This document shows, in pieces, positions 17,818 to 26,911 of a stretch of DNA of 64,000 nt. The notes beneath the pieces are model-generated. The model worked only from the letters and a program-made list of their open reading frames with translations. It did no database searches and was not told the DNA's origin. The stretch is from Bordetella sp. LUAb4 (GTDB lineage: Bacteria > Pseudomonadota > Gammaproteobacteria > Burkholderiales > Burkholderiaceae_B), in assembly GCF_021325795.1 (NCBI RefSeq), contig NZ_JAHPZX010000001.1, forward strand, positions 248,001 through 312,000, given 5' to 3'. Both the position numbers and the translations under genes were made by a program. Positions within the stretch are counted from its first letter, which is position 1. Every line of letters begins with the position of its first letter.

Positions 17818-19341
17818 TCAGGCCGTCGCGACGGGAATCTTGCCGATGCGTGCCTGCCATTCCTTCGGCCCGGTGTTGTGCACCGACGTGCCCTGCGCAT
17901 CCACGGCCACCGTCACGGGCATATCCTTGACGTCGAACTCGTAGATGGCTTCCATGCCCAGGTCGGCGAAGGCCAGGACCTTGGCCGAACGGATCGCCTT
18001 GGACACCAGGTAAGCCGCGCCGCCCACCGCCATCAGGTAGGCCGATCCATGCTTGCGGATGGCCTCGATCGCCACCGGACCGCGTTCCGACTTGCCGATC
18101 ATGGCGATCAGGCCCGTCTTGTCCAGCATCATGTCGGTGAACTTGTCCATGCGGGTGGACGTGGTGGGGCCGGCCGGGCCGACCACTTCGTCGCGCACCG
18201 GATCGACCGGACCGACGTAGTAGATGACGCGGTTGGCAAAGTCCACCGGCAGGGACTCGCCCTTGGCCAGCATGTCCTGGATACGCTTGTGCGCGGCATC
18301 GCGGCCGGTCAGCATCTTGCCCGACAGCAGCAGGGTCTGGCCCGGCTTCCAGCTGGCGACTTCTTCGCGCGTCAGCGTATCCAGGTTGACCTGCTTGGAC
18401 TTGTTGTAGTCCGGCGCCCAATGCACTTCCGGCCATTCGGACAGCGACGGCGCGGCCAGGTGGGCCGGGCCGGAACCGTCCAGTTCGAAATGCGCGTGGC
18501 GCGTGGCCGCACAGTTGGGGATCATGGCCACGGGCAGCGACGCCGCGTGCGTGGGGAACGTGGCGATCTTGACGTCCAGCACCGTGGTCAGGCCGCCCAG
18601 GCCCTGGGCGCCTATGCCCAGCGCATTGACCTTCTCGTACAGCTCGATACGCAGTTCCTCCAGCTTGTTGCTGGGACCGCGGTCGAGCAGTTCGTACATG
18701 TCGATGTCTTCCATCAGCGACTGCTTGGCCAGCAGCGCCGCCTTCTCGGCCGTGCCGCCGACGCCGATGCCCAGCATGCCCGGCGGACACCAGCCGGCGC
18801 CCATGGTGGGGACCGTCTTCAGCACCCAGTCGACCAGCGAATCGCTGGGATTGAGCATGACGAACTTGGACTTGTTTTCCGAACCGCCGCCCTTGGAAGC
18901 CAGCTGCACGTCGACCTTGTCTCCCGGGACGAGTTCGACGTTGACGATACAGGGCGTGTTGTCCTTGGTATTGCGGCGGGAGAACAGCGGATCTTCCAGC
19001 ACCGACGCCCGCAGGGGATTGTCGGGATTCAGATAACCGCGGCGCACGCCCTCGTCACAGAGTTCCTGCAGGCTGCGCTGGGTGTCGAAACGCACGTTCA
19101 TGCCGACCTTGAGGAAGACATTGACGATGCCGGTGTCCTGGCACAGCGGGCGCTTGCCCTCGGCGCACATGCGCGAGTTGGTGAGGATCTGGGCGATGGC
19201 GTCGCGCGCGGCCGGGCTTTCCTCGCGCTCGTAGGCGCGCGCCAGGTGGCGGATGTAGTCGACGGGATGGTAGTAGCTGATGAACTGGATCCCATCGGCA
19301 ATCGACTGGATGAAATCCTCTTCCTTGATGGTGACGGTCAT
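17818..19341 (-). CDS. Fumarate hydratase, class I (Fe-S, FumA/FumB type)
   Basis: A 507-residue 4Fe-4S fumarase with the alpha and beta domains fused, as in E. coli FumA (548). The three cluster cysteines are recognisable in GKRPLCQDTG, GAGWCPPGMLG and IPNCAATRH. The C-terminal half carries VGPAGPTTSTRMDKFTD and the KSERGP loop. The ATG giving MTVTIKEEDFIQSIADGIQF is used; 38 further codons are open upstream but are unlike the family. Cluster enzymes of this type are fast but oxidation-sensitive. It is isolated, and the upstream gap to the hydratase gene contains a 13-bp minisatellite. Confidence 0.94.
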   Translation of the reverse strand: MTVTIKEEDFIQSIADGIQFISYYHPVDYIRHLARAYEREESPAARDAIAQILTNSRMCAEGKRPLCQDTGIVNVFLKVGMNVRFDTQRSLQELCDEGVRRGYLNPDNPLRASVLEDPLFSRRNTKDNTPCIVNVELVPGDKVDVQLASKGGGSENKSKFVMLNPSDSLVDWVLKTVPTMGAGWCPPGMLGIGVGGTAEKAALLAKQSLMEDIDMYELLDRGPSNKLEELRIELYEKVNALGIGAQGLGGLTTVLDVKIATFPTHAASLPVAMIPNCAATRHAHFELDGSGPAHLAAPSLSEWPEVHWAPDYNKSKQVNLDTLTREEVASWKPGQTLLLSGKMLTGRDAAHKRIQDMLAKGESLPVDFANRVIYYVGPVDPVRDEVVGPAGPTTSTRMDKFTDMMLDKTGLIAMIGKSERGPVAIEAIRKHGSAYLMAVGGAAYLVSKAIRSAKVLAFADLGMEAIYEFDVKDMPVTVAVDAQGTSVHNTGPKEWQARIGKIPVATA

Positions 19342-19457
19342 GGCAACTGAGGGCAAAGTTGTTAGAAAAGAAAACCGGCAGGATTGTAATCCCCCTGCCC
19401 GAAGCACGGCCGTCACGCCAGGCGCGGCAGCGGCTTCCTGTCGCGGTAAGCGCACCG

Positions 19458-19548
19458 CGCCGTTACCTACCGCCGTTACCTACCGCCGTTACCTACCGCC
19501 GCTACGTACCGCCGCTACCTACCGCCGCTACCTACCGCCGCTACGTGT
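19458..19548. repeat. 13-bp tandem repeat (minisatellite), seven units
   Basis: Seven head-to-tail units of CGCCG[T/C]TACCTAC occupy 91 bases. Units 1-3 are identical with T. Units 4-7 have C at that position; units 4 and 7 carry CG for CC, and unit 7 ends in GT. It lies between the start of the class I fumarase gene (19341) and the stop of the enoyl-CoA hydratase gene (19557), both minus strand. The period is not a multiple of three, so it is not coding. Confidence 0.95.
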
Positions 19549-19556
19549 CCCGCGGA

Positions 19557-20324
19557 TTACTTGCCCGTCCAGACCGGCTTGCGCTTCTCGGCGAAGGCGG
19601 TGGCGCCTTCCTTGGCGTCGGCCGACGTGAAAATATGCGCGATCAGCGGCCGCTGGCGGTCGAACATGCTTTCCTGCTCCCAGTCGCCCGACTGCGCCAC
19701 GATGCTCTTGGCGGTCTGCACGGCCAGCGGGCCGTTTTCGACGATGGCGCGCGCCAACGCCAGCGCGCCTTCCAGGGCCTGGCCCGGCTCGGCCAGGCGG
19801 TTGACCAAGCCGTAAGCATGGGCACGTTCCGCGGTCAGCATGTCGCCGGTCAGCACGATTTCCATGGCGATGTGATACGGCAGGCGGCGCGGCAGGCGCA
19901 CCATGCCGCCCGACCCCGCCACCAGCCCGCGCTTGACTTCCGGCAGGCCGAAATTGGCATTGCGCGCGGCCACGATCAGGTCGCAGGCCAGGGCCATTTC
20001 GCAACCGCCGGCCAAGGCATAACCTTCCACGGCCGCGATCAGGGGTTTCTTGGGGGGCGCTTCATTCAGCCCGGCGAAGCCGCGGCCCGGAATCAGCGGA
20101 CGCTCGCCGCTCTGGGCGAAGGCCTTTAGATCCATGCCCGAGGAAAAGGTATTGCCGGCCCCGGTCAGGATGCCGATGCGCACGTCCGGCCGCTGGTCCA
20201 GCTCATCCAGGGCAGCGGCCATTTCCTTGGCGGCCGCCAGATTGATGGCATTACGGGCGTCGGTACGGTTGATGGTGATGATCTGGATGCCGTCGGCGAC
20301 TTCCACCTTGATCAGGTCGGACAT
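19557..20324 (-). CDS. Enoyl-CoA hydratase / crotonase-family protein
   Basis: A 255-residue crotonase-fold enzyme that probably hydrates 2-enoyl-CoA in beta-oxidation or a related catabolic route. The oxyanion-hole segments are FSSGMDLKAFA and AAVEGYALAGGCEMALACDL. The second catalytic region is FGLPEVKRGLVAGSGG, whose Glu aligns with a crotonase catalytic Glu; the usual first Glu position reads GGCEM, which is compatible. The C-terminus ends EGATAFAEKRKPVWTGK. The start is ATG 20324. It has no fatty-acid neighbours, so the exact CoA substrate is open. Confidence 0.88.
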   Translation of the reverse strand: MSDLIKVEVADGIQIITINRTDARNAINLAAAKEMAAALDELDQRPDVRIGILTGAGNTFSSGMDLKAFAQSGERPLIPGRGFAGLNEAPPKKPLIAAVEGYALAGGCEMALACDLIVAARNANFGLPEVKRGLVAGSGGMVRLPRRLPYHIAMEIVLTGDMLTAERAHAYGLVNRLAEPGQALEGALALARAIVENGPLAVQTAKSIVAQSGDWEQESMFDRQRPLIAHIFTSADAKEGATAFAEKRKPVWTGK

Positions 20325-20458
20325 GAGTCAGCTCCTCGTTGTAGATAATTTTTACGGGCAGGCCTGCCGCCCTGGATTCCGCATAATACGTCCCCCGGCC
20401 GCTCCAGTTAAAATGCCGGGTTTGTCATCGACAGCCGGCACTCAACCCGCCACGCCCT

Positions 20459-21370
20459 ATGCTCACTTTTCAGCAAATCATCCTCAAACTCCAGGAATAC
20501 TGGGACAAGCAGGGCTGCGCGCTGCTGCAGCCCTACGATATGGAAGTGGGGGCGGGTACGTCGCACACCGCCACCTTCCTGCGCGCCATCGGCCCGGAGC
20601 CCTGGCGCGCGGCCTATGTGCAGCCCTCGCGCCGTCCAAAGGATGGCCGCTATGGCGAAAACCCCAACCGGCTGCAGCATTACTACCAGTACCAGGTCGT
20701 CCTGAAGCCGGCACCGCCGGAAATCCTCGACCTGTACATCGGTTCGCTGGAAGCGCTGGGCATCGATCCGCGCCAGCACGACATCCGCTTCGTCGAGGAC
20801 GATTGGGAGAACCCCACGCTGGGCGCATGGGGCCTGGGCTGGGAAGTCTGGCTCAACGGCATGGAAGTGACCCAGTTCACCTACTTCCAGCAGGTCGGCG
20901 GCCTGAACTGCTCGCCCACCACCGGCGAGATCACCTACGGCCTGGAACGCCTGGCCATGTACCTACAGGACGTGCAGAGCGTGTACGACCTGGTCTGGAC
21001 CGAAGGGCACAATGGCCGCCCGGTGTACTACCGCGACGTGTTCCATCAGAACGAAGTGGAACAGTCCACCTATAACTTCGAGTACGCGTCGGCCGACATG
21101 CTGTTCGCGCACTTCAACGACTACGAGTCCGAGGCCAAGCGCCTGATGGACGTCCCGCTGGCCCTGCCGGCCTACGAGGCGGTGCTCAAGGCGGCCCACA
21201 CGTTCAACATGCTGGACGCGCGCGGCGCCATCAGCGTGACCGAACGCGCCGCCTACATCGGCCGCATCCGCAACCTGTCGCGTGCCATCGCGCAGGCCTA
21301 TTACGAATCGCGTGAACGGCTGGGCTTCCCCATGCTGGGAACGGCGCCGAAGACGGAGGCCGTGGAATAA
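20459..21370 (+). CDS. glyQ: Glycine--tRNA ligase alpha subunit
   Basis: A 303-residue catalytic subunit of the bacterial alpha2beta2 glycyl-tRNA synthetase. The N-terminus [20 protein letters not shown], the class II motif 2 region [15 protein letters not shown] and [29 protein letters not shown] are characteristic. It ends two bases before the glyS start, forming the glyQ-glyS operon that continues into gmhB and plsC. Confidence 0.97.
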   Translation: MLTFQQIILKLQEYWDKQGCALLQPYDMEVGAGTSHTATFLRAIGPEPWRAAYVQPSRRPKDGRYGENPNRLQHYYQYQVVLKPAPPEILDLYIGSLEALGIDPRQHDIRFVEDDWENPTLGAWGLGWEVWLNGMEVTQFTYFQQVGGLNCSPTTGEITYGLERLAMYLQDVQSVYDLVWTEGHNGRPVYYRDVFHQNEVEQSTYNFEYASADMLFAHFNDYESEAKRLMDVPLALPAYEAVLKAAHTFNMLDARGAISVTERAAYIGRIRNLSRAIAQAYYESRERLGFPMLGTAPKTEAVE

Positions 21371-21372
21371 AG

Positions 21373-23547
21373 ATGACGATGCAATCGACGCCAACCATGA
21401 ACGCATCCACCCGCCCCCTGCTGGTCGAACTGCTGACCGAGGAACTGCCGCCCAAGGCCTTGCGCAAGCTGGGCGAGTCCTTCGCCGAGAGCGTGCGCGC
21501 CACGCTGGCCGCGCGCGGCCTGCTGGCGCAAGACTGCACGGTGCAGCCCTACGCCACCCCGCGCCGCCTGGCCGTGCGCCTGTCGGCCGTGCTGGCCCAG
21601 GCCCCCGACCAGGACTACGCCGAAAAACTGATGCCGGTGAAGATCGGCCTGGATGCCGAAGGCAAGCCCACGGCCGCGCTGCTGAAGAAGCTGGCCGCCA
21701 AGGGCCTGGAACACATCGACCCCGCCACGCTGGCGCGTGAGTCCGACGGCAAGCAGGACGTGCTGGTGGCGCGCGGCAAAGCGCCCGGCGCGGCCCTGGC
21801 CGACGGCCTGCAGGAAGCCATCGACGCCGGCATCGCCGGCCTGCCCATTCCCAAGGTGATGAGCTACCAACTGGCCGACGGCCAGACCACGGTGAAGTTC
21901 GTGCGCCCCGCTCATGGCCTGGTGGCGCTGTTCGGCGCCGACATCGTGCCGGTGGCCGCGCTGGGCCTGATCGCCGGCCGCAAGACCCTGGGCCACCGCT
22001 TCATGAGCAAGGGCGAGATCGCCATCAGCGATGCCGACAGCTATGTCGCGCAACTGCTCGAGCAAGGCAAGGTCATCGCCGCCTTCGACACCCGCCAGGC
22101 CGAGATCCAGCGCCAGCTCGACGCGCACGCCGGCCAACTGGGCGCCACGCTGGGCGACGATCCCGAAGTGGCCGCCCTGCTGGACGAGGTGACCGCGCTG
22201 GTCGAACATCCCACGGTCTATGTGGGCGAATTCGAAGCGCAATTCCTCGACGTGCCGCAGGAATGCCTGATCCTGACCATGCGGCTGAACCAGAAGTACT
22301 TCCCGCTGTTCTCGCCCGCCACCGGCAAGCTGACGCATCGCTTCCTGATCGTCAGCAATATGCAGGTGGCCGATCCGGTCAACATCGTCGAAGGAAACCA
22401 GCGCGTGGTGCGTCCGCGCCTGGCCGATGCGCAGTTCTTCTTTGTCACCGACCGCAAGACGCCCCTGGCCGCGCGGGTCGAGCAGTTGGGCAGCATCGTT
22501 TATCACAACAAGCTGGGTACCCAGCTGCAGCGTGTCGAGCGCGTGCGTGCCATCGCGCGCGGTATCGCCGGCGCATTGGGCGTGACGCCGCGCAATGCCG
22601 ACCGCGCGGCCCTCTTGGCCAAGGCCGACCTGGGCACCAATATGGTCGGTGAATTCCCTGAGTTGCAAGGCATCATGGGCGCTTACTACGCCCAAGCCGA
22701 CGGCGAACCGGAAGACGTCGTGGCAGCGCTGCGCGGGCAGTACCGCAACCGCATGGACACACCCGTCGATGCCACCGGCCTGACCGCAGCCATCCTGTTC
22801 ATCGCCGAGCGCGCCGAAACGCTGGTGGGTATCTGGGGCATCGGCCTGGCCCCCACCGGCGAGCGTGATCCCTATGGCTTGCGCCGTGCCGCCCTGGGCG
22901 TGATCAGCGCCTTCGAGCAACTGGCCGCGGGTGGCTTGCTGAAGATCAGCGAAAACGGCCCCTTGACGCTGGACGGCCTGCTGGACCTGGCCGCCGCCAC
23001 GTTCGATGCCGGCCAGATCGCGCCGGCCGATCTGCGCAACGCGCTCGCCGAGGTACGGACCTTCATCTACGAACGCTATCGCAACCAGTTGGCCGGCGAC
23101 TTCGACCGTACCGCGGTGGACGCCGTCATCGCCCTGGCGCCGCCGCTGCATCAAGTGTCGGCACGCGTGCGCGCGGTCACCGCCTTCAGCGCCTTGCCCG
23201 AAGCCGCCACCCTGGCCGCCGCCAACAAGCGCGTCGGCAATCTGCTGAAGAAGGCCGAGGACGGCGTTACCGCGCTGGACCCGGCACGCTTGTCGGAGCC
23301 GGCCGAGCAGGCGCTGGCCCAGGCCATCGCCAACCTCAGCCCGCGGGCTCAGGCGCAATTCGATGCGGGCGATTTCGCCGCCAGCCTGAGCACCCTGGCA
23401 CAGGCGCGCGAGCCGGTGGATGCCTTCTTCGCCGATGTCATGGTCATGGCCGACGACCCGGCCGTGCGCGCCAACCGGCTGGCCCTGCTGGGCCAACTGC
23501 ACGGCCTGATGAATAAAGTGGCGGACATTTCCAGGCTGGCCCAGTGA
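21373..23547 (+). CDS. glyS: Glycine--tRNA ligase beta subunit
   Basis: A 724-residue tRNA-binding subunit that pairs with GlyQ. Recognisable segments are LLVELLTEELPPKALRKLGESF, TPRRLAVRL, LDVPQECLILTMRLNQKYFP, RPRLADAQFF and the HD-like GEFPELQGIMGAYYA. The C-terminal half holds the anticodon-binding DALR-like region. An ATG ten codons in (MNASTRPLL) is an alternative start. The TGA overlaps the GTG start of gmhB (GTGA). Confidence 0.97.
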   Translation: MTMQSTPTMNASTRPLLVELLTEELPPKALRKLGESFAESVRATLAARGLLAQDCTVQPYATPRRLAVRLSAVLAQAPDQDYAEKLMPVKIGLDAEGKPTAALLKKLAAKGLEHIDPATLARESDGKQDVLVARGKAPGAALADGLQEAIDAGIAGLPIPKVMSYQLADGQTTVKFVRPAHGLVALFGADIVPVAALGLIAGRKTLGHRFMSKGEIAISDADSYVAQLLEQGKVIAAFDTRQAEIQRQLDAHAGQLGATLGDDPEVAALLDEVTALVEHPTVYVGEFEAQFLDVPQECLILTMRLNQKYFPLFSPATGKLTHRFLIVSNMQVADPVNIVEGNQRVVRPRLADAQFFFVTDRKTPLAARVEQLGSIVYHNKLGTQLQRVERVRAIARGIAGALGVTPRNADRAALLAKADLGTNMVGEFPELQGIMGAYYAQADGEPEDVVAALRGQYRNRMDTPVDATGLTAAILFIAERAETLVGIWGIGLAPTGERDPYGLRRAALGVISAFEQLAAGGLLKISENGPLTLDGLLDLAAATFDAGQIAPADLRNALAEVRTFIYERYRNQLAGDFDRTAVDAVIALAPPLHQVSARVRAVTAFSALPEAATLAAANKRVGNLLKKAEDGVTALDPARLSEPAEQALAQAIANLSPRAQAQFDAGDFAASLSTLAQAREPVDAFFADVMVMADDPAVRANRLALLGQLHGLMNKVADISRLAQ

Positions 23548-24083
23548 AACTGATCATTCTCGACCGCGACGGCGTCATCAATCAGGACAGTGACGCCTTC
23601 GTCAAATCGCCCGACGAGTGGATCGCTCTGCCCGGTTCGCTGCAGGCCATCGCGCGCCTGCGCCAGGCGGACTGGACCGTGGTGGTGGCGTCCAACCAGT
23701 CCGGCCTGGGCCGCGGCCTGTTCGACATGGCCACGCTCAACGCCATCCACGCCAAGATGCGGCGCGAGGTGACGGTGGCCGGCGGCGCCATCGACGCCAT
23801 CTTCATCTGTCCGCATGTGCCGGAAGACGGCTGCGACTGCCGCAAGCCGCTGCCTGGCATGTATCGGCAGATCGCCGACCGTTACGACGTCGACCTTGCC
23901 GGCGTACCGGCGGTGGGCGACTCGCTGCGCGACCTGCAGGCCGGCGCCGCGATGGGCTGCGCGCCTTGGCTGGTGAAGACCGGCAACGGCATCAAGACCA
24001 TGGCCAAGGGTGCGCTGCCGGAAGGTACACGCGTGGCTGACGACCTGGCCGCCGTGGCCAACATCCTGCTCGGGGAGGCCTGA
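23544..24083 (+). CDS. gmhB: D-glycero-beta-D-manno-heptose-1,7-bisphosphate 7-phosphatase
   Basis: A 179-residue HAD phosphatase in ADP-heptose synthesis for the lipopolysaccharide inner core. Motif I is ILDRDGVIN (Asp7 and Asp9), motif II is VVASNQSG, and GDSLRDLQAG is motif IV. The Cys/His zinc loop CPHVPEDGCDCRKP is diagnostic for GmhB. It starts with GTG overlapping the glyS stop. The glyQ-glyS-gmhB-plsC order is common in this group. Confidence 0.95.
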   Translation: MKLIILDRDGVINQDSDAFVKSPDEWIALPGSLQAIARLRQADWTVVVASNQSGLGRGLFDMATLNAIHAKMRREVTVAGGAIDAIFICPHVPEDGCDCRKPLPGMYRQIADRYDVDLAGVPAVGDSLRDLQAGAAMGCAPWLVKTGNGIKTMAKGALPEGTRVADDLAAVANILLGEA

Positions 24084-24086
24084 CCC

Positions 24087-24815
24087 TTGGCCTTCCTGCG
24101 CTCTCTGTTTTATCTGCTGTTCCTGACCGTCACCGTTATCCCTTATGCCCTGGCCTGCATCCTGTGGGCACCGCTGCCGCAGCACTGGCGCTACCGCTTG
24201 ACGGTGGGCTGGCCGGGCCTGGCCGTCTGGGGCGCGCGCGTGATCTGCGGCATCCGCTGGCGCGTGCAAGGGGCGGAGAACCTGCCCGACGGGCCGGCCA
24301 TTCTGCTGTCCAAGCATCAGTCGGCTTGGGAAACCCTGTTTTTTCCCTCGCACATGCCGCGCGAGGTCTGCTTCGTCTACAAGCGCTCCCTGCACTGGGT
24401 TCCCTGCTTCGGCTGGGGTCTGGCGCTGCTGCGCATGATCGCGATCGACCGCAGCAAAGGACGCGACGCGTTCGAGCAGGTGGTGCGCCAGGGCAAGCTG
24501 CGGCTGCAAGAGGGCCGCTGGCCCCTGCTGTTTCCCGAAGGCACGCGAGTCGCGCCGGGCAAGACCTCGCGCTTCAAGATGGGCGGCGCCCTGCTGGCGT
24601 CGCGCACGGGCGCGCCCGTCATTCCCATCGCGCACAATGCCGGCGAATGCTGGCGCCGCAATGCCTTCATCAAGCGGCCGGGCCTGATCACGGTCAGCAT
24701 CGGACCCGCGATAGAATCGCAAGGCAAGACCCCTGAAGAACTGAACCGCGAGGTTCAGGCATGGATAGAAGGCGAGATGCGTCGCCTCAACCCCGAAAGG
24801 TATGGCGCGGAATAA
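24087..24815 (+). CDS. plsC: 1-acyl-sn-glycerol-3-phosphate acyltransferase
   Basis: A 242-residue inner-membrane acyltransferase making phosphatidic acid. The start is TTG 24087, chosen because GGGGAGG lies nine bases before it and no ATG or GTG follows in a suitable place. One or two N-terminal membrane segments (about 1-45) precede the catalytic motif KHQSAWETLFFP, which is the HX4E variant rather than the usual HX4D. The substrate motif LLFPEGTRVAPG follows, then IPIAHNAGE. It is the fourth gene of the glyQS operon and overlaps the next gene by 14 bases. Confidence 0.92.
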   Translation: MAFLRSLFYLLFLTVTVIPYALACILWAPLPQHWRYRLTVGWPGLAVWGARVICGIRWRVQGAENLPDGPAILLSKHQSAWETLFFPSHMPREVCFVYKRSLHWVPCFGWGLALLRMIAIDRSKGRDAFEQVVRQGKLRLQEGRWPLLFPEGTRVAPGKTSRFKMGGALLASRTGAPVIPIAHNAGECWRRNAFIKRPGLITVSIGPAIESQGKTPEELNREVQAWIEGEMRRLNPERYGAE

Positions 24816-25857
24816 TCAGCTCGAATTGCTGTTCAGCGCGCCGGCACTCGATGCCGGCGACGTTGGCGAGCCGTTGCCGGCCGAATCGCACGCGGATGCC
24901 GCGGTTTCGGCTGGCGTTGGCGTTGGCGTTGGCGTTGGCGTTGGCCTCGATAAGCACGGCGCCGCCGCGCCCAGTTCCGTCGAGCCCGGCACCGGCCCGG
25001 CGGCAGCGCCTCCCGCCGCCCCCAAGAGCGGCGGCCCGGGCCCGGGATTCTCTCTCGCCCCATCCAGTCCGCTGCTGCAAATTCCTACGCCCTGCCCGCC
25101 CACGCTGCCTGACGGGGCGCGCTGGCGGGTGGTGCAGGCACCGCAGCAGGCTATCGGCTTCGTCCTGCAGCGTTCGCGCCGCCGCAGCATCGGTTTCGTC
25201 GTCACGGATGACGGCTTGCGGGTGACCGCGCCCAATTGGGTCACCTTGAAGCAGATCGACGAGGCGGTGCTGGAAAAATCGCGTTGGATCCTGACCAAGC
25301 TGCGTGCCTGGCATGACCGCAAGGAGCAATTGGCCCTGTCGCAGACACGCTGGCAGCCCGGCGGCGCCCTGCCCTATCTGGGCAAGCGTATCGTCATCGC
25401 CCTGGGCTCGCATGATCGGCACGCCGCGCTGGCGGGCAATGCCGACGAGCCGCTTGATGGCGACCTGTTGCGCCTGGCCTTGCCGGCCGATGCCGACGGC
25501 CCGCGCATACGCGATGCCGCGCAGGCCTGGCTGCAGCAGCGTGCGGGGGTCTGGTTCGGCGCCCGCCTGGGGCATTTCCTGCAGATCAGCGGCTTGAAGA
25601 TCAAGCGCTGGCGCCTGTCGTCGGCGGCCACGCGCTGGGGCTCCTGCACCAGTGATGGCCACATCATGTTGAACTGGCGCCTGATCCACTTCACGCCGGC
25701 CATCATCGATTACGTCATTGCCCATGAGCTGGCGCATCTGCGCGAGATGAATCACAGCAGCAACTTCTGGGCGGAAGTCGGCCACATCCTGCCCGAGTAC
25801 GAACAAGCCCGCGACATCCTGCGCCGCCACGACCCGGCGTCGCTACCGACGTTTTGA
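24802..25857 (+). CDS. YgjP-like (DUF45) metallopeptidase-fold protein
   Basis: A 351-residue protein with the zinc motif HELAH at 308-312, followed by EMNHSSNFW, which supplies the third ligand of the YgjP/DUF45 (M48-like) family. The core RRSIGFVVTDDGLRVTAPNWVTLKQIDEAVLEKSRWI and WGSCTSDGHIMLNWRLI are family hallmarks. Proteins of this family usually have about 230-250 residues. Here there is an extra N-terminal segment of about 100 residues of low complexity, including (Gly-Val)5 from GGCGTT repeats. The start overlaps plsC. The biochemical role in bacteria is not settled. Confidence 0.85.
   Translation: MARNNQLELLFSAPALDAGDVGEPLPAESHADAAVSAGVGVGVGVGVGLDKHGAAAPSSVEPGTGPAAAPPAAPKSGGPGPGFSLAPSSPLLQIPTPCPPTLPDGARWRVVQAPQQAIGFVLQRSRRRSIGFVVTDDGLRVTAPNWVTLKQIDEAVLEKSRWILTKLRAWHDRKEQLALSQTRWQPGGALPYLGKRIVIALGSHDRHAALAGNADEPLDGDLLRLALPADADGPRIRDAAQAWLQQRAGVWFGARLGHFLQISGLKIKRWRLSSAATRWGSCTSDGHIMLNWRLIHFTPAIIDYVIAHELAHLREMNHSSNFWAEVGHILPEYEQARDILRRHDPASLPTF
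24913..24942 (+). repeat. In-frame hexanucleotide repeat GGCGTT
   Basis: Five exact GGCGTT units encode Gly-Val dipeptides in the N-terminal extension of the YgjP-like protein. Confidence 0.9.
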
Positions 25858-25950
25858 TCACCTGGCGTTCCAAAACACAAGTTGCTTCAGTCACGGGCAG
25901 CCGGTTTATCATCATCTACTTCAACGACAGAAGAACGGAGCCCTCCCCCC

Positions 25951-26346
<396 letters not shown>

Positions 26347-26347
26347 C

Positions 26348-26881
26348 ATGATTCATCAGATCCTCAAGATGGGCGACCCGCGGCTGCTGCGCGTGGCCGA
26401 GCCGGTACAGGCTTTCGACACCCCCGAGCTGCACGCCCTGATCGAAGACATGTTCGAGACCATGGCGGCGGCCGGCGGCGTCGGCCTGGCCGCCCCGCAG
26501 ATCGGTATCGACCTGCAACTGGTCATCTTCGGTTTCGATCGCAGCGAGCGCTACCCGGATGCGCCGGCCGTGCCCCGCAGCATCCTGTGCAATCCCGTCA
26601 TCACCCCCATCGGCGACGAGATGGAAGAAGGTTGGGAAGGCTGCCTGTCCGTGCCCGGACTGCGCGGCGTGGTGCCCCGTTATCGGCACATCCGTTATAC
26701 GGGTTTCGACCCCGCCGGCACCCCCATCGAGCGCGAGGCCGAAGGCTTCCATGCGCGCGTGGTGCAGCACGAGTGCGACCACCTGATCGGCCGCCTGTAT
26801 CCGACCCGCATGGCGGACCTGACCAAACTGGGCTATACCGAAGTCCTGTTCCCGCATCTCGATCCGAATAGCGACGACTGA
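26348..26881 (+). CDS. def: Peptide deformylase
   Basis: A 177-residue iron/zinc enzyme removing the N-formyl group from nascent proteins. All three motifs are present: [18 protein letters not shown] with metal ligand Cys99, and QHECDHLIG with His141, Glu142 and His145. The ATG lies right after the gloA stop. It is not beside fmt, so it may be one of two def copies in the genome. Confidence 0.95.
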   Translation: MIHQILKMGDPRLLRVAEPVQAFDTPELHALIEDMFETMAAAGGVGLAAPQIGIDLQLVIFGFDRSERYPDAPAVPRSILCNPVITPIGDEMEEGWEGCLSVPGLRGVVPRYRHIRYTGFDPAGTPIEREAEGFHARVVQHECDHLIGRLYPTRMADLTKLGYTEVLFPHLDPNSDD

Positions 26882-26911
26882 ACGCATGGCAACCGCAAGG
26901 AGCCCGCACGC

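Noticed and set aside
19458-19548. CRISPR-like array
   Set aside because: Units are 13 bases directly abutting, with no spacers and no cas genes.
21301-23502. A 733-codon open frame antisense to glyS
   Set aside because: Shadow of a GC-rich gene: composition is His/Gln/Arg/Gly-rich without family motifs, and glyS is unmistakable on the other strand.
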